From Xaviernesmea rhizosphaerae (GTDB lineage Bacteria > Pseudomonadota > Alphaproteobacteria > Rhizobiales > Rhizobiaceae), in NCBI RefSeq assembly GCF_001938945.1, contig NZ_MKIO01000021.1, forward strand, positions 372,001-436,000: a stretch of DNA of 64,000 bases, written 5' to 3'. The position numbers were made by a program, and so were the translations under genes. Below are positions 46,759 through 55,789 of this stretch, piece by piece. Position 1 is the first letter of the stretch; each line of letters starts with the position of its first letter. The notes under the pieces are model-generated. The model saw only the letters and a program-made list of their open reading frames with translations, searched no databases and was not told the DNA's origin.

Positions 46759-46976
46759 TCTGCGAGCCGCTTCAAAGCAACCTTGTATTTATCCATGAAC
46801 TGCTGGGCTGCAGCGCGCTGGCGTGACCGTGTCGATTCAGCCGGTGTGATGGTCATCACGCCTTTGGCGGCAGCGATCTCCAGAAGGTCCCCCGCCTTCA
46901 GGCCCAGTTCCTCCAGCACTTCCTTCGGAATGACGATGCCTTCCGCATCATCGATTTTCTGAATGGCGACCTGCAT
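46755..46976 (-). CDS. AbrB/MazE-fold antitoxin of the Doc pair
   Basis: A 73-residue protein with an N-terminal swapped-hairpin (SpoVT-AbrB) DNA-binding domain, MQVAIQKIDDAEGIVIPKEVLEELGLKAGDLLEIAAAKGVMTITP. Its helical C-terminus (RSRQRAAAQQFMDKYKVALKRLAE) would thread into the toxin. Phd is the usual partner of Doc, so an AbrB-type antitoxin is the alternative combination found in many proteobacteria. ATAGGAGA precedes the ATG. It presumably autoregulates the pair. Confidence 0.92.
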   Translation of the reverse strand: MQVAIQKIDDAEGIVIPKEVLEELGLKAGDLLEIAAAKGVMTITPAESTRSRQRAAAQQFMDKYKVALKRLAE

Positions 46977-47110
46977 GATCGTCTCCTATCTCCCTCGGTT
47001 CCGTACCTAGGGGAAAATTTGCAAAGGTCTCATTGTCCACGTGACGGTGCCGCCCGCGGCCCGCCTTGCCCTCATGCAGATTAAACCACATTCCCACCGC
47101 CGCGATAAGC

Positions 47111-47992
47111 TCAGCGAAGAGCCGCCTCGGCCGCTTGGCGGTGGCGCATCTGCCAGAGGGCATGGGCGAAGAGGGCGAGGATCAGGATGGCGCCGCCGGC
47201 AAGCGTGCGGCCTGTCGGAGCCTCGGCGAAGATCAGCCAGATCCAGACCGGCGCGAGAACGGTTTCCAGGAGGTAGAACATGCCGACCTCGGGTGCCGAG
47301 AGATAGCGTGGGCCGGTGGCCAGGCAGAAGAAGGCCAGCGGAAGAAGCACGAAGCCGTCGAGCAGCACCCATTGCGGCGCCTGGATCGCCCAGCCATCGC
47401 CCATCATCGCCAGTGCCAGTCCGGCCGGCAGCGCGGCCGAGACAAGTGGCACGAGGCCCATGGGTCGCATGCTGGCACGGCCGAGCGTGATGGCGCCGGC
47501 GATGCTCAAGGCAGAGGCGACCGCCATGAGATCGCCCGTCAGATGACCGCCCTCGAAGCCGCCGCCGACGATCAGCGCGACGCCCGCCAGCATCACGGCC
47601 ATGGTCACAAGCGTGGCGGGTGCCGGGCGCTCCTTCAGGAAGATCCAGGCGATCAGCGCTGCGAACATCGAGGTGAAGGCCAGGAGGAAGACGACATTGG
47701 CCGAGGCCGTATGAAACAGCGAGGCCACGAAGAACACCGAGCCGAGACCATAGAGCAGGGCGGCGAGAAGCCCCGCGCGGCCGGGCAGCAGCGGTTGTGC
47801 GCGCCCCAGCACGCGGTTCAGCACCAACCAGATGATCAGCGCCGCCACCAGCATCGACAGGCTGCGCGCAGCCAGAACCGGCCAGAAGGCGCCGTCGGCC
47901 GAGCGCATCAGGGGAATGTCGAAGGACAGGGCCAAACCGCCGAGACCCGTGATCGCCAGGCCACGGCGGCGGTCGCTTGAAGGCGCTTTCAT
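47111..47992 (-). CDS. EamA/DMT-family transporter
   Basis: A 293-residue inner-membrane protein with ten predicted helices in two EamA repeats, for example GLLAALLYGLGSVFFVASLFHTASANVVFLLAFTSMFAALIAWIFLKERP (end of repeat one) and YLSAPEVGMFYLLETVLAPVWIWLIFAEAPTGRTLAGGAILILAL (end of repeat two). These proteins export metabolites such as amino acids; the substrate is unknown. The start at 47992 (MKAPSSDRR) lies seven bases after the bpt stop on the same strand, so it is downstream in that operon. Confidence 0.88.
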   Translation of the reverse strand: MKAPSSDRRRGLAITGLGGLALSFDIPLMRSADGAFWPVLAARSLSMLVAALIIWLVLNRVLGRAQPLLPGRAGLLAALLYGLGSVFFVASLFHTASANVVFLLAFTSMFAALIAWIFLKERPAPATLVTMAVMLAGVALIVGGGFEGGHLTGDLMAVASALSIAGAITLGRASMRPMGLVPLVSAALPAGLALAMMGDGWAIQAPQWVLLDGFVLLPLAFFCLATGPRYLSAPEVGMFYLLETVLAPVWIWLIFAEAPTGRTLAGGAILILALFAHALWQMRHRQAAEAALR

Positions 47993-47999
47993 GATACCG

Positions 48000-48797
48000 T
48001 CAGCGCGGAACGGCCGGACGGCCACCAGGCTCCGGCGGCGCATAGGGCTCGCCATCATAGCGTTCCCAGCCGCGCGCCATCAGATGTTCCTGCGGCAGGA
48101 ACTTTATCTTGTAGTCCATCTTTCGTGAGCCCTTGACCCAATAGCCGAGATAGACATGCGGAACGCCGCGCTCCTGCGCCCGGCGAATATGGTCGAGGAT
48201 CATGTAGCTGCCGAGCGACCGGTCGACCAGCTCCGGATCGTAGAAGGAATAGACCATCGACAGGCCGTCGCCCATCCGGTCGGTCAGCGCCGTGGCGACC
48301 AGCGGTCCCTTGGCCGTGTCGGAAATCCCGCTGCCTTCCACGCGCAGGCGATATTCGATGATCTTGGTGTGGACATGCGTGTCCTCCACCATCATCGCAT
48401 AATCGAGCACCGACATGTCGGACATGCCGCCGCGCTGGTGGCGGTGGTCCAAGTAGCGGCGAAACAGGCTGTACTGCTCGTTCGACGGTTCTGCCGGATA
48501 TTCGGCCGAGACGAGATCGCTGTTGGTGGACAGGATGCGGCGCATGGAGCGCGAAGGCTTGAATTCGCCGGCGAGAATGCGCACGGAGACGCAGGCGCGG
48601 CAGCTCTCGCAGGCCGGGCGATAGGCGATGTTCTGCGAGCGGCGGAAGCCGCCCTGGGTCAGGAGATCGTTGAGCTCGGGCGCGCGCTCGCCCACCATAT
48701 GAGTGAAGACCTTGCGCTCCATCTCATGCGGCAGATATGGGCAGGCCGCGGGCGCCGTGAGATAAAATTGCGGAGACGGAGCGGTTTGGGTGTTCAT
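48000..48797 (-). CDS. bpt: Aspartate/glutamate leucyltransferase (Bpt)
   Basis: A 265-residue aminoacyl-tRNA-protein transferase that adds Leu to N-terminal Asp or Glu of proteins, marking them for ClpS-ClpAP degradation (N-end rule). Family features are [23 protein letters not shown], the cysteine cluster [44 protein letters not shown] and [26 protein letters not shown]. Older annotation calls it arginyl-tRNA transferase. The 231-base gap upstream (48798-49028) contains no convincing gene. Confidence 0.93.
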   Translation of the reverse strand: MNTQTAPSPQFYLTAPAACPYLPHEMERKVFTHMVGERAPELNDLLTQGGFRRSQNIAYRPACESCRACVSVRILAGEFKPSRSMRRILSTNSDLVSAEYPAEPSNEQYSLFRRYLDHRHQRGGMSDMSVLDYAMMVEDTHVHTKIIEYRLRVEGSGISDTAKGPLVATALTDRMGDGLSMVYSFYDPELVDRSLGSYMILDHIRRAQERGVPHVYLGYWVKGSRKMDYKIKFLPQEHLMARGWERYDGEPYAPPEPGGRPAVPR

Positions 48798-49028
48798 CGG
48801 GAGCGGTGTGGCCGGATCTCTGTCCAGGTGCGAATTGCGGATCGCGCGATGATGGCAAAGCTTGCCTCACCGCGCAAGCTGGCCATGCGCCACACCCGAG
48901 ACCTTTTCATGACAGGCAAAAAATAGGCCCCTGCCGCGTCGCGACAAGGGCATTCCGGGTAGCATTGTCGGCCGTCTTTTCCAGATCGTTGCGCGCATCG
49001 GCGCCACGGCTGGACACTCACTCGATCG

Positions 49029-49493
49029 TCAATAGCTGTCGCTGCGAATCGTGACCGTGCCGATCAGGAAGTCGTGCAACAGGCGGCCGCGCTCTGTGAA
49101 AAGGCCGATCAGCACGATGAACGGCGTCAGCAGTGCATTGGCGAGCCAGAAGATCACGAGATGGACGATGGCGGTCAGGAAATCCATCGGCCGGCCATCG
49201 GTGCGCGCGATCCGCAGGCCCATCATCCGCATGCCGGGCGAGGCCTGCCCTCTACCGCCAACCGTGAGGCCGAAATAGAGCATGGCAACAATAGCAAACA
49301 GCGCCGGATAAAGCAGCCAGGCGAGGCCAAGCGTCAGAACACCGACAAAGGCGAGCACGATGCTTGCCGGGATCCAGAGCACCGCGACAAGAATATAGTC
49401 GACCACGAACGCCATGACGCGCCGGCTCAGGACGCCGCGATAGGCGGTCCATTCGGTCGGGGGCAGGCGAATTTCATCAGTGCGCATGGACAT
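49029..49493 (-). CDS. RDD-family membrane protein
   Basis: A 154-residue protein with the RDD signature near the N-terminus (GVLSRRVMAFVVDYILVAVLWIPASIVLAFVGVL) and three further helices. The terminal segment includes ARTDGRPMDFLTAIVHLVIFWLANALLTPFIVLIGLFTERGRLLHDFLIGTVTI. The middle GGRGQASPGMRMMGLRI loop is typical. RDD proteins have been linked to ion exchange or transport but are not well defined. The start at 49493 has AAGGAG seven bases upstream. It sits between hemB and bpt in the order usual for Rhizobiaceae. Confidence 0.88.
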   Translation of the reverse strand: MSMRTDEIRLPPTEWTAYRGVLSRRVMAFVVDYILVAVLWIPASIVLAFVGVLTLGLAWLLYPALFAIVAMLYFGLTVGGRGQASPGMRMMGLRIARTDGRPMDFLTAIVHLVIFWLANALLTPFIVLIGLFTERGRLLHDFLIGTVTIRSDSY

Positions 49494-49652
49494 GGCAGTC
49501 TCCTTCGGTCGTCCGAAATGCAATATGGAGGCCAGTCCTGCCATATTCAATGGCACGCATGAGAGGGGGCATGCTTCATCCGGAACACGCAGGTTCGGTA
49601 CCGAGCGCGCGGGGTGCGCTCAGCGCCGCAGCTCGTCAGGACACGCTGCTCT

Positions 49653-50663
49653 TCAGCCCTTTGCCAGCTTGCGCGCCGCCTCCACGGCGAAATAGGTGAG
49701 CACCCCGTCACAGCCGGCCCGCTTGAAGCAGAGCAGGGTTTCCATCATCACCCGGTCGCCGTCGATCCAGCCGTTCATCGCCGCCGCCTTGATCTGGCTG
49801 TATTCCCCGGAGACCTGATAGGCGAAGGTCGGCAGGCCGAAGCTTTCTTTCAGCCGCCAACAGATGTCGAGATAGGGCAGGCCGGGCTTGACCATCAGCA
49901 TATCGGCCCCTTCCTCCACATCGAGCGCTGCATCGCGCACCGCCTCCATGCCATTGGCCGGGCTGATGTAATAGCTGTTCTTGTCGCCCTTGAGCAGGCC
50001 GCCGGTGTTGATCGCCTCGCGATAGGGGCCGTAGAAGCCGGAGGAGAATTTCGTCGCATAGGACATGATGCCGACATCCTGATGCCCCGCCGCATCCAGC
50101 CCGCGGCGGATGGCGCCGATGCGGCCGTCCATCATTTCGGACGGGGCGATGATGTCGGCGCCGGCATCGGCCTGCAGCACGGCCGCGCGCACCACCTGTT
50201 CCACCGTCTCGTCGTTGACGATGATCCCCTCGCGCAGGATGCCGTCATGGCCATGGCTGGTGAAGGGATCGAGCGCCACATCGGTGATGATGCCGATGCC
50301 GGGCACGGCCTTCTTCACCGCACGGGTGAACTGGTTGATGAGATTGTCGGCGAGAATGTGCGAGCCCGTGGGGTCGCGCAGGTCCATCTCGATATCCGGG
50401 AAGGGCGCGATGGCGGGAATGCCAAGATCGGCCGCCTCCTTCACCGCCTCCACCGCCTTGTCGATGCTCATGCGGCTGACCCCCGGCATGGCGGGAATCG
50501 GATCCATGACATTCTGCCCCGGCGCCAGAAAGATCGTCCAGATCAGATCATCGACCGTCAGCCGGCTCTCCTGTACCAGCCGCCGCGTCCAGTCCGCCTT
50601 GCGGTTGCGGCGCATGCGGCGGTGGCCGGTAATATGGTCCACGAGATGGGTCTTGTCGGTCAT
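49653..50663 (-). CDS. hemB: Delta-aminolevulinic acid dehydratase (porphobilinogen synthase), Mg-type
   Basis: A 336-residue heme-pathway enzyme that condenses two 5-aminolevulinate molecules. The Schiff-base lysines are Lys205 (SYATKFSSGFYGPYRE) and Lys259 (MLMVKPGLPYLD). The segment where Zn-enzymes have three cysteines reads DVALDPFTSHGHDG, with aspartate and threonine instead, which places it in the Zn-independent, Mg-dependent class known from Bradyrhizobium. I start at the ATG at 50663 (MTDKTHLVD). Confidence 0.96.
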   Translation of the reverse strand: MTDKTHLVDHITGHRRMRRNRKADWTRRLVQESRLTVDDLIWTIFLAPGQNVMDPIPAMPGVSRMSIDKAVEAVKEAADLGIPAIAPFPDIEMDLRDPTGSHILADNLINQFTRAVKKAVPGIGIITDVALDPFTSHGHDGILREGIIVNDETVEQVVRAAVLQADAGADIIAPSEMMDGRIGAIRRGLDAAGHQDVGIMSYATKFSSGFYGPYREAINTGGLLKGDKNSYYISPANGMEAVRDAALDVEEGADMLMVKPGLPYLDICWRLKESFGLPTFAYQVSGEYSQIKAAAMNGWIDGDRVMMETLLCFKRAGCDGVLTYFAVEAARKLAKG

Positions 50664-50876
50664 GGCATCGTCCGATCGCTGAGGGAGAGAAGGGCCGGCG
50701 AAGACGGCCCTAGATGCGGTCCTCCTATCACGCATGGCCGGATGCGGCAAAAGCCGGATCGACGGGCGTGGCGAGCGGTCGCAGCCGGCGGGACGCTACG
50801 CGCCTGTGAACGACGCCTCCGCCATGCTCCGATTGGCGCTGGCGCGTGGGCACGCAGGGCCTTATGGTGCGCCGCC

Positions 50877-51314
50877 ATGTCCCTCGACTCCGTCCAGCTT
50901 CCCAAGGTCTCGCTCGCCGAGACACTGTTCGCCCTCTTCCTGCGCTTGGTCGCGCTCGGCTGTTTCTGGTCCGGGCTGAACTATTGGGCGCTGCTGGTGG
51001 GCTATTCCTATGGCGGCATCGCGCGCTTCGATCTTCTGCCCGTGCCGTGGCGCGTGGTGGCCACCACGCTGGCGGTCACCTATCCCGTGGCGGCTCTGGG
51101 CCTGTGGCTGCTGGTCTCCTGGGGGCCGGTGATCTGGGTGGTCGCGGCCGCGACCGAAATCGTCATGTACGGCTATTACACACAGGTCTTCGGCGAGAAG
51201 CCGCTGATCCTGATCCTGCATGGAATGGTGGCCGTGGTGTTCGTCCTGTTTCGGGCCGTGATCGCCCGTCAGCGCTACCGCCAGGCCCATGCCGCAAGGA
51301 ACGATTTACCCTGA
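50877..51314 (+). CDS. DUF6163-type small membrane protein
   Basis: A 145-residue protein with four hydrophobic helices (FALFLRLVALGCFWSGLNYWALLVGYS, WRVVATTLAVTYPVAALGLWLLVSWGPVIWVVAAATEIVMYGYY and PLILILHGMVAVVFVLFRAVIA). I believe it is the small membrane protein of unknown function that sits between hemB and ldtR in many Rhizobiaceae. Function unknown. The ATG at 50877 follows the DNA divergent from hemB; the coding frame is open far upstream without coding character. Confidence 0.78.
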   Translation: MSLDSVQLPKVSLAETLFALFLRLVALGCFWSGLNYWALLVGYSYGGIARFDLLPVPWRVVATTLAVTYPVAALGLWLLVSWGPVIWVVAAATEIVMYGYYTQVFGEKPLILILHGMVAVVFVLFRAVIARQRYRQAHAARNDLP

Positions 51315-51445
51315 CAAGCGAGGCGTTGAACGTAACAGGCTGTTAACGCTGCGTTTTAAGTAGAGTTTTATGGGCATTCGATAGGCTTCTGTCCAAGGCG
51401 GGTAAAAACAACAAGACCGCCAATCAAACAGGAAGAGGTCACATC

Positions 51446-51961
51446 ATGCTCAACGCGAAGCTCAAGGCGCAGCCCGCGCCGGTCAAGGATCCGCAGGAAG
51501 AAGCGATTCTGGCCCTCTACATGGAATCGCTCCACCTCGTGGAGCGGCTGCACCGCCGCCTGCTCGACGTCATCAAGGACGAATTCGACCGCCAGGGCCG
51601 CAGCGACGTCAATCCGATCCAGGCGCTGCTCCTGTTCAACATCGGCAATGCCGAGCTGACCGCCGGCGAGCTGCGCTCTCGCGGCTACTATCTCGGCTCC
51701 AATGTCTCCTACAATGTCAAGAAGCTGGTCGATCTCGGCCTGATCAACCACCAGCGCTCGCGCATCGACCGCAGGGCCGTACGCATCAGCCTGACGGACG
51801 ACGGCCAGGAAATCGCCGAGACGGTCGCCAAGCTCTATGAGCGCCATATCGGCTCGATCCAGAAGGTCGGCGGCATTGGCACCGACGAGTTCAGCCAGAT
51901 GAACCGCCTGCTGCAGCGTCTTGACCGCTTCTGGAACGACTCGATCGCCTATCGCATGTGA
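51446..51961 (+). CDS. ldtR: MarR-family regulator LdtR
   Basis: A 171-residue winged-helix regulator. The core reads NPIQALLLFNIGNAELTAGELRSRGYYLGSNVSYNVKKLVDLGLINHQRSRIDRRAVRISLTDDGQEIAE, with the helix-turn-helix at about residues 70-95. This distinctive GYYLGSNVSYNVKKL segment is that of LdtR described in Liberibacter and Sinorhizobium, which controls the L,D-transpeptidase gene ldtP and responds to small molecules such as phloretin. The neighbouring downstream gene is that target. An AGGAAGAGG tract precedes the ATG. Confidence 0.92.
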   Translation: MLNAKLKAQPAPVKDPQEEAILALYMESLHLVERLHRRLLDVIKDEFDRQGRSDVNPIQALLLFNIGNAELTAGELRSRGYYLGSNVSYNVKKLVDLGLINHQRSRIDRRAVRISLTDDGQEIAETVAKLYERHIGSIQKVGGIGTDEFSQMNRLLQRLDRFWNDSIAYRM

Positions 51962-52174
51962 CACGCCGCGCTTGCGGGTCCCTCCAAGGCCGGACGCTTC
52001 CGAGACGGGAAGCGGCCGGCCTTCGCCGTTTTGCATCCCCGCGCGCCGCCAAAACAGCGGCCGGTCGCTGCAATGGCTGTTGCGCGAAAGACACCATCGC
52101 CCCGCAACCATCCTTTACTCAGCCGGATGGGCCTCGCGCCAAACACGCTTTGGCCATATTGCTGTGACAGCTAA

Positions 52175-52352
52175 AACGGGAGCGAATTCCCGTTATTTGA
52201 TGCGGTTGATCCCGGGCTGGGCAGGTCGATCGTCCCGACAGCGATGGACGAGACATCGCATGTGCGCCCCGGCAATTCATCACGAAGCGTTGAGAACGTG
52301 TGAAGCGATTTATCGCGTCGGGATCGGCTAGATCTGAACGATTCTTAACCAT
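52175..52352 (+). promoter_or_regulatory. Regulatory region of ldtP: dyad and CtrA-type half-site
   Basis: The 444-base gap 51962-52405 holds no gene. It contains the perfect dyad AACGGGA-N6-TCCCGTT (52175-52194), a possible operator for LdtR or another factor, and TTAACCAT (52345-52352), a CtrA-type half-site 54 bases before the likely start. Neither has experimental support in this sequence. Confidence 0.4.
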
Positions 52353-52405
52353 GACGATGTTAGCGCTGTGGCAGGATGAAGATCCGCAGCATGGATGGTA
52401 GGATT

Positions 52406-53725
52406 ATGTCGAAGAAAACCGAACGCGAACCCGTTTCCCGCCGCACCTTTCTCCGTTCAGCCGCCGGGCTTGGCGCTGTTACGGTCGCCGGCAGCGCGTT
52501 CGCGCAGGATTCCCTGCAGGATGTGATCGACGCGCCGCGTCGCGGCATGTGGGACGACCAGTTCGACGCCAAGGCCTCGCGCGCCGCCGTCTCGGTTACC
52601 TCGAACAATCCGATTTTCGGCCTCGACACGCTTTCCAACACCCAGGCCGCCATCGGTCAGTATCAGTCGATCGTCACGAATGGCGGCTGGCCGGCGGTCA
52701 ATCCGCAGGTCAAGCTGCAGCTGGGCGTCACCGATCCCTCGGTGCAGGCGCTGCGCAAATGGCTGATCATCGCCAGCGACCTGCCGCGCGAGGCCGGCAT
52801 TTCCAATTCCTTCGACTCCTATGTCGATGGCGCGGTCAAGCGCTTCCAGGTGCGCCATGGCCTGCCGCCGGATGGCGTGATGGGCGAGTATTCGATCAAG
52901 GCCATGAATGTCACGGCCAATGTCCGGCTGCAGCAGCTCAACACCAATCTGGTGCGCCTGCAGTCCATGTCCGGCGATCTCGGCCGCCGCTTCGTCATGG
53001 TCAACATTCCCGCCGCCTATATCGAGGCAGTGGAGAACGGCCGGGTCGTGCAGCGCCACACGGCTGTGGTCGGGCGCCTGTCTCGTCCCACGCACATCAT
53101 CAATTCAAAGATTTACGAGGTTATCCTCAACCCTTACTGGACCGCGCCGCGCTCGATCGTCGAAAAGGACATCGTGCCGCTGATGCGCAAGGATCCGGAA
53201 TATCTCAAGCGCAACGCCATCCGTCTGATCGACGGCAGCGGCAATGAGGTCTCGCCCGAATCGATCGACTGGAACGCCGACAAGGCGCCGAACCTGACGT
53301 TCCGCCAGGACCCGGGCAAGATCAACGCCATGGCCTCGACCAAGATCAACTTCCACAACCCCAACAACGAGTACATGCACGACACGCCGCAGCAGGGCCT
53401 GTTCAACAAGCTGGCCCGCTTCGAAAGCTCGGGCTGCGTGCGCGTGCAGAACGTGCGCGACCTCGCCACCTGGCTGCTCAAGGAAACGCCCGGCTGGTCG
53501 CGCCAGCAGATCGAGGCGACGATTCGCGGCGGGCAGAACCAGCCGATCAAGCTTGCCGAGGAAGTGCCCGTCTATTTCAAGTACATCACCGCCTGGGCGG
53601 CCAAGGACGGTGTCGTCCAGTTCCGCGACGATATCTACCAGCTCGACGGCGCGCAGGAACTGGCGCTGCAGACCACCACCGGCATCGAGCCGGTGACTGG
53701 CGGCAGCGACGGCCTGCCGCAGTAA
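52406..53725 (+). CDS. ldtP: L,D-transpeptidase LdtP (exported by Tat)
   Basis: A 439-residue periplasmic enzyme that forms 3-3 crosslinks in peptidoglycan or attaches proteins to it. It starts with a twin-arginine signal, SRRTFLRSAAGLGAVTVAGSAFA (cleavage about residue 34). A peptidoglycan-binding domain follows (YVDGAVKRFQVRHGLPPDGVMGEYSIKAMNV), then the YkuD catalytic domain with YMHDTPQQGLFNKLARFESSGCVRV; the Cys in SSGCVRV is the nucleophile. The ATG at 52376 would add ten residues; the ATG at 52406 has GGTAGG at a better distance. It pairs with ldtR upstream. LD-crosslinks are abundant in polar-growing Rhizobiales. Confidence 0.94.
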   Translation: MSKKTEREPVSRRTFLRSAAGLGAVTVAGSAFAQDSLQDVIDAPRRGMWDDQFDAKASRAAVSVTSNNPIFGLDTLSNTQAAIGQYQSIVTNGGWPAVNPQVKLQLGVTDPSVQALRKWLIIASDLPREAGISNSFDSYVDGAVKRFQVRHGLPPDGVMGEYSIKAMNVTANVRLQQLNTNLVRLQSMSGDLGRRFVMVNIPAAYIEAVENGRVVQRHTAVVGRLSRPTHIINSKIYEVILNPYWTAPRSIVEKDIVPLMRKDPEYLKRNAIRLIDGSGNEVSPESIDWNADKAPNLTFRQDPGKINAMASTKINFHNPNNEYMHDTPQQGLFNKLARFESSGCVRVQNVRDLATWLLKETPGWSRQQIEATIRGGQNQPIKLAEEVPVYFKYITAWAAKDGVVQFRDDIYQLDGAQELALQTTTGIEPVTGGSDGLPQ

Positions 53726-53751
53726 GCGCGTCAGATATTTTGGATGCGATG

Positions 53752-53780
53752 AGGCCGTGCCCCGCCGGGCGCGGCCTTTT
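53752..53780 (+). terminator. Rho-independent terminator after ldtP
   Basis: AGGCCGTGCCC pairs with GGGCGCGGCCT (one G-U) around a CGCC loop, followed by TTTT. It lies 26 bases beyond the ldtP stop. Confidence 0.85.
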
Positions 53781-53790
53781 CCGTTTGGAA

Positions 53791-53886
53791 GATCGGAGCG
53801 AAAATCGGGGCTGCTCCGCGGCTCTGTCTTCTGCGTTGGCGCCGGATTATCGCGAAAATCGGCCCGGCTTTCGGCTCCGATGCGCG
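53791..53886. repeat. Short palindromic intergenic repeat, copy D (degenerate pair)
   Basis: GATCGGAGCGAAAATCGGGG at 53791 and, inverted, CGCGAAAATCGGCCCGGCTT..CGGCTCCGATGCG to 53886 both resemble the GCATCGGACCGAAAAG family. They lie in the 277-base gap before glyA. Confidence 0.55.
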
Positions 53887-53942
53887 AATGGCTGTTTCGC
53901 GCCGCCGCTGGTGTGGCAAATGGCGCAAAACGTCCTGCGCGG

Positions 53943-53971
53943 CTTGCCCTTGCCATGCGAGGACGATAAAC
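53943..53971 (+). promoter_or_regulatory. Candidate glyA promoter
   Basis: TTGCCC (53943) and TAAACA (53966) are spaced 17 bases apart; AAGGAG follows at 53989, nine bases before the glyA ATG. The assignment rests on motif spacing only. Confidence 0.4.
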
Positions 53972-54002
53972 ACCGTGCCACATCCTTCAAGGAGTTCGCC
54001 CT

Positions 54003-55301
54003 ATGAGCCATACCGCTGTCCAGGAAGCCTTTTTCTCGCGCTCGCTCGCCGATACCGACCCGGAAATCTTCGGTTCGATCGAGAAGGAACTCGGTCGCCA
54101 GCGCCATGAGATCGAGCTGATCGCGTCGGAAAACATCGTGTCGCGCGCCGTTCTGGAAGCGCAGGGCTCGATCATGACGAACAAATATGCCGAGGGCTAT
54201 CCGGGCAAGCGCTATTATGGCGGCTGCCAGTTCGTCGATATCGCCGAGGAGCTGGCGATCGAGCGCGCCAAGAAGCTGTTCGGCGTCAACTTCGCCAACG
54301 TCCAGCCGAATTCGGGCTCGCAGATGAACCAGGCCGTGTTCCTGGCGCTCCTGCAGCCGGGCGACACCTTCATGGGGCTCGACCTGAATTCCGGGGGGCA
54401 CCTGACGCATGGTTCGCCGGTCAACATGTCCGGCAAGTGGTTCAACGTAATCTCCTATGGCGTTCGCGCGGAAGACCATCTTCTCGACATGGACGACGTG
54501 GCCGAGAAGGCGCGCAAGCACAAGCCGAAGCTCATTCTCGCCGGCGGAACGGCCTATTCCCGCACCTGGGACTGGAAGCGCTTCCGCGAGATCGCCGATG
54601 AAGTCGGCGCCTATCTGATGGTGGACATGGCCCACATTGCCGGCCTCGTCGCCGGTGGTCAGCATCCCTCGCCGTTCCCGCATTGCCATGTCGCGACCAC
54701 CACCACGCACAAGTCGCTGCGCGGCCCGCGTGGCGGCATGATCCTCACCAATGACGAGGATCTGGCGAAGAAGTTCAATTCGGCCGTGTTCCCCGGCCTG
54801 CAGGGCGGCCCGCTGATGCATGTCATCGCTGCCAAGGCCGTTGCCTTCGGCGAGGCGCTGCAGCCGGAATTCCAGGACTATGCCGCCCAGATCGTCAAGA
54901 ACGCCAAGGCGCTCTCGCAGACCCTGGTCGATGGCGGTCTCGATATCGTTTCCGGCGGCACGGACAACCATCTGATGCTGGTCGACCTGCGCAAGAAGAA
55001 CGCGACGGGCAAGCGCGCCGAGGCCGCTCTCGGCCGTGGCTACATCACCTGCAACAAGAACGGCATTCCCTTCGATCCCGAAAAGCCCTTCGTCACGTCA
55101 GGCGTCCGCCTGGGCACGCCGGCCGGCACGACGCGCGGCTTCAAGGAAGCGGAATTCCGCGAGATCGGCAATCTGATCATCGAGGTGCTCGACGGTCTGA
55201 AGGTGGCCAATTCCGACGAGGGCAATGCCGCCGTCGAGGCTGCCGTGCGCGAGAAGGTCGTGGCGCTCACCGGCCGCTTCCCGATGTATCCCTACATGTA
55301 A
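54003..55301 (+). CDS. glyA: Serine hydroxymethyltransferase
   Basis: A 432-residue PLP enzyme that interconverts serine and glycine and charges tetrahydrofolate with one-carbon units. The PLP lysine is Lys237 in [16 protein letters not shown]. Other motifs are [44 protein letters not shown] and the C-terminal [23 protein letters not shown] lies nine bases before the ATG. nrdR follows ten bases after the stop and the rib genes after that, so it probably leads a long transcript. Confidence 0.98.
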   Translation: MSHTAVQEAFFSRSLADTDPEIFGSIEKELGRQRHEIELIASENIVSRAVLEAQGSIMTNKYAEGYPGKRYYGGCQFVDIAEELAIERAKKLFGVNFANVQPNSGSQMNQAVFLALLQPGDTFMGLDLNSGGHLTHGSPVNMSGKWFNVISYGVRAEDHLLDMDDVAEKARKHKPKLILAGGTAYSRTWDWKRFREIADEVGAYLMVDMAHIAGLVAGGQHPSPFPHCHVATTTTHKSLRGPRGGMILTNDEDLAKKFNSAVFPGLQGGPLMHVIAAKAVAFGEALQPEFQDYAAQIVKNAKALSQTLVDGGLDIVSGGTDNHLMLVDLRKKNATGKRAEAALGRGYITCNKNGIPFDPEKPFVTSGVRLGTPAGTTRGFKEAEFREIGNLIIEVLDGLKVANSDEGNAAVEAAVREKVVALTGRFPMYPYM

Positions 55302-55310
55302 TCGGCTCCC

Positions 55311-55784
55311 ATGCGCTGCCCCTATTGCGGATCGGAAGACAGCCAGGTCAAGGACAGTCGCCCGGCGGAGGATGGCACGGCCATTCGCCGCCGGCGGATC
55401 TGCCCGGACTGTGGCGGTCGCTTTACGACCTTCGAGCGGGTGCAACTGCGGGAACTGACCGTGATCAAGAAAACCGGCCGGAAGGTGCCTTTCGACCGGG
55501 ACAAGCTGATGCGCTCCTTCGAGATCGCGCTGCGCAAGCGCCCGGTCGATCGAGAGCGCATCGAGCGCGCCGTTTCCGGCATCGTCCGGCGGCTGGAAAG
55601 CTCCGGCGAGAACGAGATCGCTTCCGAACAGATCGGCCTGCAGGTGCTGGAGGCGCTGAAGGGCCTCGATGATGTCGGTTTCGTCCGCTACGCCTCGGTC
55701 TATCGCGATTTTTCCCATGCAGACGACTTCGAGAAGGTGATCGCCGAGATCTCCGCCAAGATCGCGCGCGATCCGGGGCACTGA
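55311..55784 (+). CDS. nrdR: Transcriptional repressor NrdR
   Basis: A 157-residue repressor of ribonucleotide reductase genes. A zinc ribbon with Cys3, Cys6, Cys31 and Cys34 (MRCPYCGS ... [11 protein letters not shown]) binds DNA, and an ATP-cone domain (about residues 49-139, [29 protein letters not shown] ... [13 protein letters not shown]) senses ATP and dATP. The length is standard. It lies ten bases after glyA and five bases before ribD. Confidence 0.97.
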   Translation: MRCPYCGSEDSQVKDSRPAEDGTAIRRRRICPDCGGRFTTFERVQLRELTVIKKTGRKVPFDRDKLMRSFEIALRKRPVDRERIERAVSGIVRRLESSGENEIASEQIGLQVLEALKGLDDVGFVRYASVYRDFSHADDFEKVIAEISAKIARDPGH

Positions 55785-55789
55785 CGCGA

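Noticed and set aside
48794..49021. A 75-codon minus-strand frame just upstream of bpt
   Set aside because: Arg/Ser/Cys-rich composition, no ribosome site and no recognisable feature; probably spurious.
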